A DNA stretch of 64,000 nucleotides from Gordonia westfalica. Its GTDB lineage: Bacteria > Actinomycetota > Actinomycetes > Mycobacteriales > Mycobacteriaceae. The notes beneath the pieces were generated by a model, which worked only from the letters and a program-made list of their open reading frames with translations, made no database searches and was not told where the DNA came from. A program made the position numbers and the translations under genes. How positions within the stretch are numbered: position 1 is the first letter of the stretch; the number at the start of each line of letters is the position of its first letter. This document shows positions 17,632 through 27,587 of this stretch, piece after piece. The stretch spans positions 4,278,001-4,342,000 of the forward strand of contig NZ_FNLM01000034.1 of assembly GCF_900105725.1 (NCBI RefSeq), written 5' to 3'.

Positions 17632-18339
17632 TCAGCGGAAGGTCGAGATCCCGCCCTCGCGGTCGGAGAGGTGGCCGTGTTCGTTGAACGACACCACCGA
17701 GACACCCTGCCGGCCCACGATCAACTTGGTGATGGACGCGTTGACCATCGAGCGGGCCATCTTCGGCCACTGCTCGTCCGGGATGCCCCACAGCTGTGCG
17801 ATCCACTGCGTGATCGTGCCCGCGGAGGACACCACCAGAAGCGTCTGACCTGATCCGGCCATCTCCGTCGCGCGTGCCGCGGCGTCGTGCACACGTGCCT
17901 GGAACTGCGGGTAACTCTCGGCGGGCCCACCGTCGGGTCCCGGCTCGGCGTCGTGTTCACCTGCGGCGATCCACGCAGCGAGTCCCTTGTCGAGCTGCTG
18001 CTGGTAGTTGCGGCCGTCGCGGTACATCTCCGGCGACGCGTGTCCCACGAGGGCTGGGAGCGAGTACTCGTTCCAACCGGGGTCGACCTTCGCGTCCGGT
18101 CGTGCGTCGAACGTGCCGAGGACACCGTCGAGGGTCTGGCTCTGCCGGGGCAGGTCGCCACTCACGGCGGCGGTGAATCCGTCGATCTGGCCGGAGAGGA
18201 ATGCACCCGACACCGCCGCCTGGGTATCGCCGGTCGCGGTGAGCCCGCCCGGACCGTTCCGGAGGTCATCCGTGGCGTCGGATACGCCGTACGCCAACGC
18301 ATTCGCCTGACCGTGCCGCACAAGATAGATGACGCCCAT
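17632..18339 (-). CDS. histidine-phosphatase-family protein (phosphoglycerate mutase-like)
   Basis: A 235-residue protein opening with YLVRHGQANAL, the RHG motif carrying the phospho-accepting His. VVSSAGTITQWIA replaces the usual GHG with SSAG, so the second catalytic His appears to be absent or shifted. The family includes mutases and small-molecule phosphatases; the substrate is unknown. Confidence 0.82.
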   Translation of the reverse strand: MGVIYLVRHGQANALAYGVSDATDDLRNGPGGLTATGDTQAAVSGAFLSGQIDGFTAAVSGDLPRQSQTLDGVLGTFDARPDAKVDPGWNEYSLPALVGHASPEMYRDGRNYQQQLDKGLAAWIAAGEHDAEPGPDGGPAESYPQFQARVHDAAARATEMAGSGQTLLVVSSAGTITQWIAQLWGIPDEQWPKMARSMVNASITKLIVGRQGVSVVSFNEHGHLSDREGGISTFR

Positions 18340-18472
18340 GACTGCACACTATTAGACGCCGATGAGTTCGGATGCGCTGGCCGGTCTGTATCGGGTGAGA
18401 CCCTGTCCCGATCGGCCGATTCACATGCGGCTCCTGGGTGGGGGCGAGTCCCGCTCTCGACTGGAGGCCGCC

Positions 18473-18886
18473 GTGGCATCGATGCTCTTCGTCAATCTGC
18501 CGGTGGCCGACGTCGCCCGCTCACGGCGGTTCTTCGGCGCGCTGGGGTTCCGGTTCGACGAGGTGTTCTGCGACCCGGCCACCGCCTGCATGTCGATCAA
18601 CGACGCCGCGATGGTGATCCTGATGCAGCGCCGACGCTTCGAGGGCTTCGCGGCCGGGAGGGTCGCCGACCCCGCCCGGGGGCGGGAGGCGCTCGTCTCG
18701 TTCTCCGCCGACAGCAGAGAGCACGCCGACCGGGTCGTGTGCGCAGCGCTCGCGGCGGGTGGCACACCGCTGCGCGACCCCGAGGATCTCGGGTTCATGT
18801 ACTGCTGCAGCTTCTGCGATCCGGACGGGCATGCCTGGGAGGTGGTCTGGATGGACCCCTCTCAGCTGCCGCAGACTCCCGACTGA
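18473..18886 (+). CDS. VOC (glyoxalase/bleomycin resistance) family protein
   Basis: A 137-residue protein with the paired beta-alpha-beta-beta-beta pattern: LFVNLPVADVARSRRFFGALGFRFDE and FCDPDGHAWEVVWMD. GTG 18473 behind CTGGAGG is the best start; longer in-frame starts at 18362 and 18425 add sequence atypical of the family. It converges on the sigma-factor gene. Many members are single-domain proteins of unknown substrate. Confidence 0.8.
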   Translation: MASMLFVNLPVADVARSRRFFGALGFRFDEVFCDPATACMSINDAAMVILMQRRRFEGFAAGRVADPARGREALVSFSADSREHADRVVCAALAAGGTPLRDPEDLGFMYCCSFCDPDGHAWEVVWMDPSQLPQTPD

Positions 18887-18907
18887 CGATGGGCCCCACG
18901 AGCGTCG

Positions 18908-19975
18908 TCAGTGGAAGGGGCTCGGCTCCGTTCGAGCGGGTGCCTCGTACGGAGTCGGCGGCAGGCCGAATCTGGCGAAGTCGGCTTCCATGGTGTCGCT
19001 GAAGAACGCCACCACGTACCCGACCTTCTCGGTCTGCGGATCGATGTCGAGGACCTGGAGCTGGAACGGTCGATGGACGCCGTCGGGCTCACGCATGTAG
19101 AGACCGAATGCGGGCTGCCCGTTGGCGACGGTGGGCAGCAGGATCTGATCGCCCTCTTTCTCCGCCGGGCAGTTCTTGCGGATGAGCGTTCCGATCGCCT
19201 CCGGGCCCTGGTACCAACCGGTGAACGGCGGCATCTCCCAGATCGCCTTGTCGGTGAACATCTCCGCGATCGCATCGACGTCGTAGCGCTCGAAGGCGGA
19301 CACATATCGAGCGAGCAGTTCTCGTTTGGCGTCGTCGTCGAGGACCGAGGCGTCCGAACTCGCGGACTCCGCCTGGGGTCGTGCGGTCTTCAGTTGTTCG
19401 CGGGCGCGCTGCAGGAGACTGTTGACGGTCGCGGTGGTGACACCGATGGTGTCGGCGACCTCGGCCGCCCGCCACTGCAGGACGTCGCGCAGGATCAGCA
19501 CCGCCCGCTGCCGCTCCGGGAGGTGCTGGAGGGCGGCGATGAACGCCAGCCGCACCGATTCCCGTGCGCCGACGACGTATGCGGGGTCGGCGTCGTCGCC
19601 GGGGGTGATCTCGTCGACGGTGCCGGCATAGGGCTCGAGCCAGGGCACCTCGTGGTTCTGGAGGAGGTCGTCGGCGGGGTCGAACGCGTCGCCGCCGAGC
19701 CCGGACGGGAGCGGCCGGCGCTGGGAACTCTGGAGCGCCGTGAGGCAGGTGTTGGTCGCGATCTTGTGCAGCCACGTCCGCACCGAGGAACGGTGGTCGA
19801 ACTTGGCATAGCCACGCCAGGCGCGCAGGAAGGTCTCCTGGGCGAGGTCCTCGGCGTCGTGGTGGGAACCCATCATCCGATAGCAGTGGGCGACGATCTC
19901 ACGACGGAACGGTTCGGCGATTTCGAGGAAATCGGCGTCGGAAACGGATTCACCCGCGGCTGTGGTCATGCTCAC
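18908..19975 (-). CDS. ECF sigma factor with SnoaL-like C-terminal domain
   Basis: A 355-residue sigma-70-family protein. Region 2 spans about residues 23-85 (HCYRMMGSHHDAEDLAQETFLRAWRGY), region 4 about 168-220 (LQHLPERQRAVLILRDVL...VNSLLQRAREQLK). A C-terminal NTF2/SnoaL-like domain (RYVSAFERYDVDAIAEMF) extends to the end, as in SigG/SigJ-type ECF groups where it tunes activity in place of an anti-sigma factor. GTG 19975 or ATG 19969 may start it. No anti-sigma gene is adjacent. Confidence 0.88.
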   Translation of the reverse strand: MSMTTAAGESVSDADFLEIAEPFRREIVAHCYRMMGSHHDAEDLAQETFLRAWRGYAKFDHRSSVRTWLHKIATNTCLTALQSSQRRPLPSGLGGDAFDPADDLLQNHEVPWLEPYAGTVDEITPGDDADPAYVVGARESVRLAFIAALQHLPERQRAVLILRDVLQWRAAEVADTIGVTTATVNSLLQRAREQLKTARPQAESASSDASVLDDDAKRELLARYVSAFERYDVDAIAEMFTDKAIWEMPPFTGWYQGPEAIGTLIRKNCPAEKEGDQILLPTVANGQPAFGLYMREPDGVHRPFQLQVLDIDPQTEKVGYVVAFFSDTMEADFARFGLPPTPYEAPARTEPSPFH

Positions 19976-20184
19976 AATTTACCGTCGATCACCGACACAC
20001 TCGACTCGGAAAAACAAGGCGGCCTTCGTCGTGTCGGGATGGGACGCAGGTCGGGTACGTGCAGGGTGTCGATTTGGAATCACGCTGAGCACAACCCGCG
20101 CGAGCCGCTGCCTCCCGGGCTAAATTCGCCGGTGAGCGTGTGTGTCCTCGGGTCCGGAATGCTCCGTCACCTGGAGGAATGGGC

Positions 20185-20214
20185 TTGCCGCCGCGGGGTC
20201 GGCGTTGCTAGCTT
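20185..20214 (+). promoter_or_regulatory. predicted promoter for a leaderless transcript
   Basis: A TAGCTT -10 hexamer (TANNNT type, 20209-20214) ends 7 nt before the ATG at 20222, the spacing expected if transcription starts at the A of the start codon. A possible -35 (TTGCCG, 20185-20190) lies 18 nt upstream. There is no Shine-Dalgarno sequence before the ATG, in keeping with leaderless translation. Confidence 0.5.
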
Positions 20215-20221
20215 GATCCGC

Positions 20222-20329
20222 ATGACGAGTGTCGACCGCAACCTGTCGGAGGTCACCTATGTGACCACCGCGCTGGGCTGCCGTCTGCCGCTCGCTCGTG
20301 TTCTCTGTTGTTGTCGTCGAATGCGCTGA
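20222..20329 (+). CDS. poly-cysteine leader peptide (putative cysteine-responsive attenuator)
   Basis: A 35-codon frame with a Cys at residue 20 and CCC at 29-31 near its end, followed by Arg-Arg-Met-Arg and TGA. It lies 102 nt upstream of the ROK regulator gene. In mycobacteria, leaderless short frames ending in consecutive cysteine codons have been described as cysteine-sensing attenuators of downstream operons. Here the leaderless-type promoter, the Cys run and the downstream hairpin fit that arrangement. The peptide is probably not functional itself; ribosome speed through the Cys codons would be the signal. Function is inferred. Confidence 0.65.
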   Translation: MTSVDRNLSEVTYVTTALGCRLPLARVLCCCRRMR

Positions 20330-20391
20330 GTCGACGCCTCGTCACGGGGTGTCGCTCCAAGTCTCTTCTTCCGAGCACTTCAGCCACCCTG

Positions 20392-20417
20392 CCCCGCCGC
20401 CCGAGCGCGGGGATTTT
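20392..20417 (+). terminator. hairpin with T-run between leader peptide and ROK gene
   Basis: CCCCGC (20392-20397) pairs with GCGGGG (20407-20412) and is followed by ATTTT, 15-20 nt upstream of the ROK start codon. It could be an intrinsic terminator/attenuator or a structure masking the ribosome site. The stem is short (6 bp). Confidence 0.45.
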
Positions 20418-20431
20418 CGACGAGGACAATC

Positions 20432-21805
20432 ATGACCGCAATTCTTCCTGAGATCTCCACTCGTACCGTGCGCACCGCACCCACTCCGCTGACCCGTCGA
20501 CCTGCATCACGTCCGGTGCGCCGAGGGCCGCAGGTCAGTCGCCAGCCCGTACCGTTGTCATCCGTACCCTCGTCGGCACCGTCGACCCGGATCCCGGGAC
20601 CGATCGCAGATCGACGTGGATTCGGAAAGGGGGATCAGCGGGTGCACGTGTCGACGCCGCGCCTGGAGCTGTCGAACAAGCCGGCCGCTCTGGTCCTCCG
20701 GGCCGCCCGTCTGGCGGGTCCGCTGTTCCGCGATGACGCCGCCGAGCGCACCGGCCTGAGCATCTCGACGGTCAACCGTCAGGTGAGCGCGCTGCTCAAG
20801 GCGGGCCTCATCCGCGAGCGTGCCGACCTCGCCCCGTCGGGAGCCATCGGACGCCCGCGTCTGCCGTTCGAGGTCAACCTCGCCGAGTTCCTCACTCTCG
20901 GCATCCACATCGGATACAAGGTCACCTCGATCACCACCCACGACCTCCTGCACCGCGTGGTCGGTGCCATCCAGATCCCCACGCCGGTGGCCGAGACCCC
21001 CGAGCAGACCCTCGCCGCAATCGGTGTGAGCGCCCGCCGATTCGCCGAGCGCTGGACCGGCAAGCGCGTCCTCTGGGTCGGCGTGGCACTCGGTGGTCGT
21101 GTCGCCGAGGGCGGCATCGTCGATCACCACCGCCTCGGCTGGGAGGGCGCTCCCGTCGGGCGGGTCATCGCCGAGTCCGTGGGCCTGCCGGTGTCGGTCG
21201 CTTCGCACGTCGAGGCGATGGCCGCCGCCGAGCTGGTCCTGAACCCCGACGACGAGCAGTCGAGCTTCCTGTACTTCTATGCCCGCGAAATGCTGGGCAT
21301 CGCCTTCAGCGTCGGCGGCACCGTGCACACCCCGACCGCGGGACCGCCGGTCATCGGACACTTCCCGACCGGTGCCACCACGCTGCTCGACCCGAACCGA
21401 ACCGGTCGACTGGAGCCCGCGGTGAGTGACACCGGCATCGTCGAAGCCGCTCGGGCGCTTGGTCTTTCGGTGGCCGACGTCGAGGGTCTGCACGGCCTGG
21501 CCCGTACGGGTGACGCCACTGCTCGCGCCCTCCTCGAGGAGCGTGCCGAGGTCCTCGGTCGAACGGTCGGCCTCATCGCCGACATCTTCAACCCGGACCA
21601 CATCATCCTCGGCGGCCAGGCGTTCACCGACTACCCGACCAGCCTGCCGACGGTCGCGCGTGCCGTCCGTGAGACCTCGATCGTCACGGAGCGTGATGTG
21701 CGAGTGTCGCATTCGGGAGCCACGGTGCAGCAGCAGGCGGCCGGCGCGGTCTCGCTGGATGCGATCTACAGCGACCCGCTGCAGGCGATCACGCTGACCG
21801 CCTGA
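20432..21805 (+). CDS. ROK-family transcriptional regulator (Rv0485-like)
   Basis: A 457-residue protein with a disordered Pro/Arg/Ser-rich N-terminus (about 70 residues), a winged helix (LFRDDAAERTGLSISTVNRQVSALLKAGLIRERA) and a C-terminal ROK sugar-kinase-like domain (LWVGVALGGRVAEGG; ADIFNPDHIILGGQAF). It resembles the mycobacterial regulator Rv0485, which I recall sits next to the mycothiol gene mshA. A poly-Cys leader and hairpin precede it, so its expression may respond to cysteine supply. Its targets are not visible in the window. Confidence 0.83.
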   Translation: MTAILPEISTRTVRTAPTPLTRRPASRPVRRGPQVSRQPVPLSSVPSSAPSTRIPGPIADRRGFGKGDQRVHVSTPRLELSNKPAALVLRAARLAGPLFRDDAAERTGLSISTVNRQVSALLKAGLIRERADLAPSGAIGRPRLPFEVNLAEFLTLGIHIGYKVTSITTHDLLHRVVGAIQIPTPVAETPEQTLAAIGVSARRFAERWTGKRVLWVGVALGGRVAEGGIVDHHRLGWEGAPVGRVIAESVGLPVSVASHVEAMAAAELVLNPDDEQSSFLYFYAREMLGIAFSVGGTVHTPTAGPPVIGHFPTGATTLLDPNRTGRLEPAVSDTGIVEAARALGLSVADVEGLHGLARTGDATARALLEERAEVLGRTVGLIADIFNPDHIILGGQAFTDYPTSLPTVARAVRETSIVTERDVRVSHSGATVQQQAAGAVSLDAIYSDPLQAITLTA

Positions 21806-21834
21806 ACGGGCCGCTGTAGTCCCCTCGATGTTGT

Positions 21835-22679
21835 TCAGTCGATGGTCCGCTTGTTGTAGGCGCGCAAGGCGAACGGGGCGAAGACCAGGGTCAGTGCGAC
21901 CGCCCAGATGATGGTCGAGATCACCGGATGCTGAAGCGGCAGTGCCGAACCCGGACCGAACTCCGGGCCGTTGCCCCACAGCACGCGCAACGCCTGCACG
22001 AGTGACGACATCGGATTCCATTCGGCGATCGTCCGCAGCCAGGTCGGCATCGGGTCGGTCGGGACGAAGGCGTTCGACAGGAACGTGATCGGGAACAGCG
22101 TCGAGAACATGAAGCCGTTCACCGCTTCCACGGTTCGCAGCCATGATCCGATGAGAATGCCGAACCAGATCATCGCGAATCCGAACAGCAGTAACAGGCC
22201 GTACGCGAGAACTGCCTCGACGAAGGACCCGCGGATTCGCCAGCCGATCGCGAGACCGGTCAACGACATCACCACGATGCCGATCGAACTGTGCAGGACG
22301 CTTGCGATGCTCCGGCCGATCAACACCGACGACCGACGGATGGGTAGTGACCGGAACCGATCGATGATGCCCTTCTCGAGATCCGCCGTGATTCCCGACG
22401 CGACGATGAACGCGGTGAACACGATGGTCTGGCCCATGATGCCCGGCAGCAGGAATTCCTTGTAGGACGCGCTGTCTGTCTGGATGGACGCACCGAACAC
22501 GTACGCGAACAACACCACGAACATGATCGGCTGGATCGTGACGTCGGAGAGCATCTCCGGCATCCGTTTGGTGTGGATCATGTTGCGTTTGACCATGATC
22601 CAGGACTGTTGCCAGAGGGAGGTCGGGTGGACTCGCGGTGTGCTCGCGACCACCGCGTCTTTCTCTGCAGTGGTGGTCA

Positions 22680-22680
<1 letters not shown>
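21835..22680 (-). CDS. ABC-2 type drug exporter permease (DrrB-like)
   Basis: A 281-residue membrane protein with six hydrophobic segments and the DrrB/Nod-type signature MSSLVQALRVLWGN. MLSDVTIQPIMFVVLFAYVFG matches the first membrane helix of daunorubicin-resistance permeases. Its ATG overlaps the stop of the ATPase gene by 1 nt. It would pair with the ATPase as a half-transporter exporting a hydrophobic compound or lipid; substrate unknown. Confidence 0.88.
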
Positions 22681-23696
<1,016 letters not shown>

Positions 23697-23972
23697 AACT
23701 CTCCACGGTATCGATGGGGACTGACAGGGGCGAACGATTTTCCGGTGTCTCCGGGTGTGCTCGGGGTGCATCTCAGGGGCACATCGGGGAACTCCGGCGG
23801 TCCTCGACATGACAGACCGTGACCCCCCTCGTAACTCATCGGTCCGGCGACCCGAACTCCGACGGTCGCTGCGCAGTTCACGCTAGGGGTTCAAGTTCGG
23901 TTGAAGTCAAGACCGGATTGGTGTCCGCGTCTGCGGTGATAGTTCGCAATTGATTCCGTATGTGCGGATACG

Positions 23973-24383
23973 ATGGCGGGCGTGACCGCCATACGCATCA
24001 AGGACGCCGCGGCGCTGCTCGGCGTCAGCGACGACACGATTCGACGATGGGTCGCGTCCGGGGTGCTCGAGCAGTCCGATGACGGTCCGGTGGCCACGGT
24101 CGATGGAGCCCGGCTCGCGGAGTTGGCGCGGGAACGCGCCGTGGCTCCCGACGACGGCGCGCCCGTCGCGCGGTCGGCCCGGAATCGGTTCACCGGTCTC
24201 GTCACGGAGGTACTGATGGACGGGGTGATGGCCCAGGTGACTTTGCAGTGCGGACCCTTCGAGGTGACGTCGCTGATGAGCGCCCAGTCGGCGCGCGAGC
24301 TGGAGTTGGCGCCCGGTTCGATCGCCACCGCGATCGTGAAGTCGACCAATGTCATCGTCGAGACCACGCAGAACCCTCGATGA
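23973..24383 (+). CDS. molybdenum-binding regulator (excisionase-type HTH plus TOBE/Mop)
   Basis: A 136-residue protein. Residues 5-35 form a MerR/excisionase-like helix-turn-helix (AIRIKDAAALLGVSDDTIRRWVASG). Residues 68-132 form a Mop/TOBE molybdate-binding domain (RNRFTGLVTEVLMDGVMAQVTLQCG...STNVIVET). Its stop overlaps the modA start (ATGA), so it probably senses molybdate and controls the modABC operon it heads. Confidence 0.87.
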   Translation: MAGVTAIRIKDAAALLGVSDDTIRRWVASGVLEQSDDGPVATVDGARLAELARERAVAPDDGAPVARSARNRFTGLVTEVLMDGVMAQVTLQCGPFEVTSLMSAQSARELELAPGSIATAIVKSTNVIVETTQNPR

Positions 24384-25117
24384 GGAGATGGGCGGCCCTC
24401 GCCGTGATCGCGATGTCGGCCGTCGCGGGATGCTCGTCGAACGAGCCGGCGGGAAGCGTTGTCGACGTCTCGGCGGCGGCGTCACTGAAGAAGACCTTCA
24501 CGGCGATCGCGGCGGAGTTCGAGAAACAGCACGACGGTGTGACCGTCCGGATGTCCTTCGACGGGTCGTCGACGCTCGCCAATCAGATCCAGCAGGGTTC
24601 CCCGGCGGACGTCTTCGCGAGTGCAGACGAGAAGAACATGACCAAGCTCGGGGAGTTGGCGGTCGGTGCGAAGGTCTTCGCGACCAACACCCTCGTCATC
24701 GTCACCGCGCCGGGAAATCCGTTGAACGTGAGGTCGTTCGGTGACCTCGCCCGGCCGGGCGTCACGACTGTCGTCTGCCAGTCGGCTCAACCGTGCGGCG
24801 CAGCCACCGACACCGTGGAACGCAACACCGGGATCACGATCGACGCGGCGTCGGAGGAACAGTCGGTGAGCGCGGTTCTCACCAAGGTGACGACCGGACA
24901 GGCCGACGCCGGGATCGTGTACGTGACCGACGCACGAGCTGCTGGTGATCAGGTGGGCATCGTGACCGATCCGGCGTTCGCGAGGGTCGTCAACAGGTAT
25001 CCGATCGCGACGGTCCGCGGCGCCGCAGACCAAGGACTCGGGGCGCAGTTCGTGGAGCTCGTCCTCGGCCCGGACGGGCAACGCATTCTGCGCGACGCCG
25101 GCTTCGGGGCACCATGA
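24380..25117 (+). CDS. modA: molybdate-binding lipoprotein
   Basis: A 245-residue periplasmic-type binding lipoprotein. The signal peptide ends at lipobox AVAGC (Cys about residue 17). DVSAAASLKKTFTAIAAEFEKQ, FDGSSTLANQIQQGSPADVFASAD and DAGIVYVTDA are ModA hallmarks. It starts 4 nt inside the regulator gene and overlaps modB by 4 nt. Confidence 0.94.
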   Translation: MRRWAALAVIAMSAVAGCSSNEPAGSVVDVSAAASLKKTFTAIAAEFEKQHDGVTVRMSFDGSSTLANQIQQGSPADVFASADEKNMTKLGELAVGAKVFATNTLVIVTAPGNPLNVRSFGDLARPGVTTVVCQSAQPCGAATDTVERNTGITIDAASEEQSVSAVLTKVTTGQADAGIVYVTDARAAGDQVGIVTDPAFARVVNRYPIATVRGAADQGLGAQFVELVLGPDGQRILRDAGFGAP

Positions 25118-25932
25118 CCATGCGTTCCGGTCTCGCTCATCGCGATCCGACAGGCTTGCCGAAGTGGACGTATGGACTGGCCGCGCTCGGAGTCGCGTTG
25201 ATCGTCCTTCCTCCACTCGCCATACTGGTGCGCGCTCCGTGGGACACCTTCGTCGAGCAGGTGACCTCACCGTCTTCGCTCGACGCGCTGAGATTGTCGT
25301 TGATCACCGCGACGATCAGCACGATCTGCTGTCTGCTCGTCGGTGTGCCGATGGCGGTGATCTTCGCGCGGCACGACGGTCTCCTCGTCCGGGTCGTGCG
25401 ATCGCTGGTGCTGCTGCCGTTGGTTCTTCCGCCGGTGGTCGGCGGACTGGCCCTGCTGTACACCTTCGGTCGACTCGGGATCGTCGGAGAGCATCTACAC
25501 GACGCCGGGATCGACATCGCTTTCACCACCACCGCGGTGGTGCTCGCGCAGACGTTCGTCGCACTGCCGTTTCTGGTGATCAGCGTCGAAGGTGCTGTAC
25601 GCGTTGTGGGTACGCGCTACGAGGAGGTCGCGGCGACCCTCGGTGCCGGGCCGTCGAGAACCCTGTGGCGGGTGACACTGCCGTTGATCGCGCCGTCGCT
25701 GCTCGCCGGGGTGGTGCTGGCCTTCGCGCGGGCGCTCGGCGAGTTCGGTGCGACGATCACCTTCGCGGGCAACGCACCGGGCGTCACCCAGACCGCGCCG
25801 CTGGCGATCTATGTGTCCTCCGTCGACGACCCGCAGGCCGCGATCCCGTTGTCGCTCATCCTGGTTGTGATCTCGTTGGTCGTGGTGGTGGGCGTGCACA
25901 GCCGTCGACGAAGCACGGCGGGTGCGGTGTGA
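25114..25932 (+). CDS. modB: molybdate ABC transporter permease
   Basis: A 272-residue permease with five to six membrane segments. The EAA loop RYEEVAATLGAGPSRTLWRVTLPLIAPSLLAG contacts the ATPase. It overlaps modA (ATGA) and modC (GTGA). Confidence 0.94.
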   Translation: MTMRSGLAHRDPTGLPKWTYGLAALGVALIVLPPLAILVRAPWDTFVEQVTSPSSLDALRLSLITATISTICCLLVGVPMAVIFARHDGLLVRVVRSLVLLPLVLPPVVGGLALLYTFGRLGIVGEHLHDAGIDIAFTTTAVVLAQTFVALPFLVISVEGAVRVVGTRYEEVAATLGAGPSRTLWRVTLPLIAPSLLAGVVLAFARALGEFGATITFAGNAPGVTQTAPLAIYVSSVDDPQAAIPLSLILVVISLVVVVGVHSRRRSTAGAV

Positions 25933-27017
25933 GCGGCGCGGATCTGGTGGTGTCCATCGATCAGGCGGTGCCGCCGCTGCAGGTCGAGCATCGGTTCGCC
26001 GGGGGACGGACGACCGCTGTCGTCGGACCGAATGGTGCGGGGAAGTCGACGATGTTGCGGGTAGTCGCGGGGCTGCTTCGCAGTGACGGGCCTTCGCGGA
26101 TCTCCCTGGGGGATGAGGTGTTCCGGGATCGCCACACCTTCGTGCCGCCGCATCGACGAGGGGTTGCGCTGTTGTCACAGGAGGCGCGGTTGTTCCCTCA
26201 TCTGACCGTCGCGGAGAACGTGGCCTTTGCGCCGTCGTCGCAGCGGTTGCCGCGCGCGGAGGTGGGCAATCGAGTGTCCCGTTGGCTGGCCGCCGCGGAG
26301 GTCTCAGAACTCGCGGATCGCAAACCCGATGAGCTGTCGGGCGGGCAGGCGCAGCGGGTGGCGATCGCTCGGGCGATGGCCGCCGAGCCACGAATACTGT
26401 TGTTGGACGAGCCGTTCCGGGCGCTCGATGTCGATGTCGCGAGTCGGCTGCGAGCGCTGCTGCGTGGTCTGCTCGCCGATCATGGACGAACCACGATCAT
26501 GGTGACGCACGATCCGGTGGATGCGCTTGGGCTTGCGGAGGACATCGTCGTCCTGGACCGGGGGAGGGTCGTCGAATCCGGTTCCACGCGAGACGTGTTG
26601 ACCAACCCGGGCAGCCGGTTCAGTGCTTCGCTGTCGGGGCTCAATCTGTTCGTGGGGCGGATGGCCGAGACCGGCGCGGTCGTGGACGAGTTCGGGAATC
26701 AGGTCACCGGGACCGCCGGAGATGACGCCCCGGATCTCACCGGAGGAACACCTGCCGCGGCGACGTTCTCGCCGCGCGCCGTGGCCGTGTATCTCGATGC
26801 ACCGCACGGTAGTCCGCGAACCGCCTTGCGCGCCAACGTTCGCGATGTGGTCCCACGAGGCGACCACGCGGTGGTAAGCACCGACGTCGGCGGGCAGGTC
26901 GTGGCGGCCGAGGTCACCTGGGCCGCGGTCGCTGACCTGGGGTTGGTCACCGGGATCGAGGTCGTGCTCGTGGTCAAGGCGAGCGAGGTTCGGGTGAGCG
27001 CGGTCGCCGACCGGTGA
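25929..27017 (+). CDS. modC: molybdate ABC transporter ATPase
   Basis: A 362-residue ATPase starting at GTG 25929, overlapping modB by 4 nt. Walker A VVGPNGAGKSTM, signature ELSGGQAQRVAIARA, Walker B ILLLDEPFRALD, and a C-terminal TOBE/Mop regulatory domain (ALRANVRDVVPRGDHAVVSTDVGGQ...GIEVVLVVKASEV). Completes the mop-modABC operon. Confidence 0.94.
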   Translation: MSGADLVVSIDQAVPPLQVEHRFAGGRTTAVVGPNGAGKSTMLRVVAGLLRSDGPSRISLGDEVFRDRHTFVPPHRRGVALLSQEARLFPHLTVAENVAFAPSSQRLPRAEVGNRVSRWLAAAEVSELADRKPDELSGGQAQRVAIARAMAAEPRILLLDEPFRALDVDVASRLRALLRGLLADHGRTTIMVTHDPVDALGLAEDIVVLDRGRVVESGSTRDVLTNPGSRFSASLSGLNLFVGRMAETGAVVDEFGNQVTGTAGDDAPDLTGGTPAAATFSPRAVAVYLDAPHGSPRTALRANVRDVVPRGDHAVVSTDVGGQVVAAEVTWAAVADLGLVTGIEVVLVVKASEVRVSAVADR

Positions 27018-27030
27018 CCGGCAGAGGTCA

Positions 27031-27075
27031 TCTCGACTGGCAGACTTCGATCGAGGTCTGGGAGTCGGGTTGATG
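27031..27075. repeat. degenerate palindromic repeat, left of the ESX island
   Basis: CTCGACTGGCAGACTTCGAT followed by CGAGGTCTG resembles the better-preserved hairpin at 29888-29947 (CTCGACTGTCAGACCTCGAT, then CGAAGTCTG). The outer arms have decayed. The two copies bracket the ESX-related genes. Confidence 0.55.
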
Positions 27076-27404
27076 TACCGGTTGCGGACTTCTACGAGAT
27101 CCTCGGTCCTGTGTATGACGACTTCATCGTGTTGGTAGATCTGCGACGGTGGTTCCCTTCTGGGAGGGCAGCGTCGGGTAATCGGCGTGCATTGCGAACT
27201 TCATGTCACTCGCTCTCCGCCGTCGGTCGACCGCCAGCGCGGTGCGAGTCAGTGCGGGCGCGGCGCGGTGAGTCGGTCTGGAGTAGCGTCCGAAAGACCC
27301 TCGATGCTCCTCCGCTGCGGTGACGCGAGCAACAGGCCACGTACAGGGCGGTGAGTGTTGCTTCTCGCTCGACCGCGCCCGAGTTGGGATGCGTTCCTCC
27401 CGCG
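27076..27404. other. noncoding stretch
   Basis: About 330 bp between the palindrome after modC and the ESX island. A short open stretch reads VADFYEILGPVYDDFI (about 27080-27130), faintly like a methyltransferase N-terminus, but it is not continued. Base composition is lower in GC than the flanks. I see no supported gene, RNA or terminator. Confidence 0.4.
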
Positions 27405-27587
27405 TTATGACGGCGAGATGAGGTACCCGATGAGGGTGCCGGCGGGGAACATCAATAGCGGGTAGGTGACGAACATCGAAAACTTTCCGGTGAGGTAGGT
27501 CCTTGGCTCGCGCCACTTGTTGTGTTGGTTATTGTCTGTAGCCAACGGCCTTCCATTTCTGTGATCTCGGAGTTGGTGGTCATCCAC
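27405..27587 (-). CDS. small membrane protein (possible immunity-type)
   Basis: A 60-residue frame starting at GTG 27587 whose C-terminal half is a membrane segment, MFVTYPLLMFPAGTLIGYLI. It overlaps the 3' end of the preceding gene by about 136 nt in another frame, so the true start may be internal (for example TTG 27545). The segment resembles the end of the other small membrane protein in this island (VLIALPAGTAFMLGLV): both have aliphatic-PAGT-aliphatic. The paralogy supports it being a real gene. Confidence 0.5.
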   Translation of the reverse strand: MDDHQLRDHRNGRPLATDNNQHNKWREPRTYLTGKFSMFVTYPLLMFPAGTLIGYLISPS

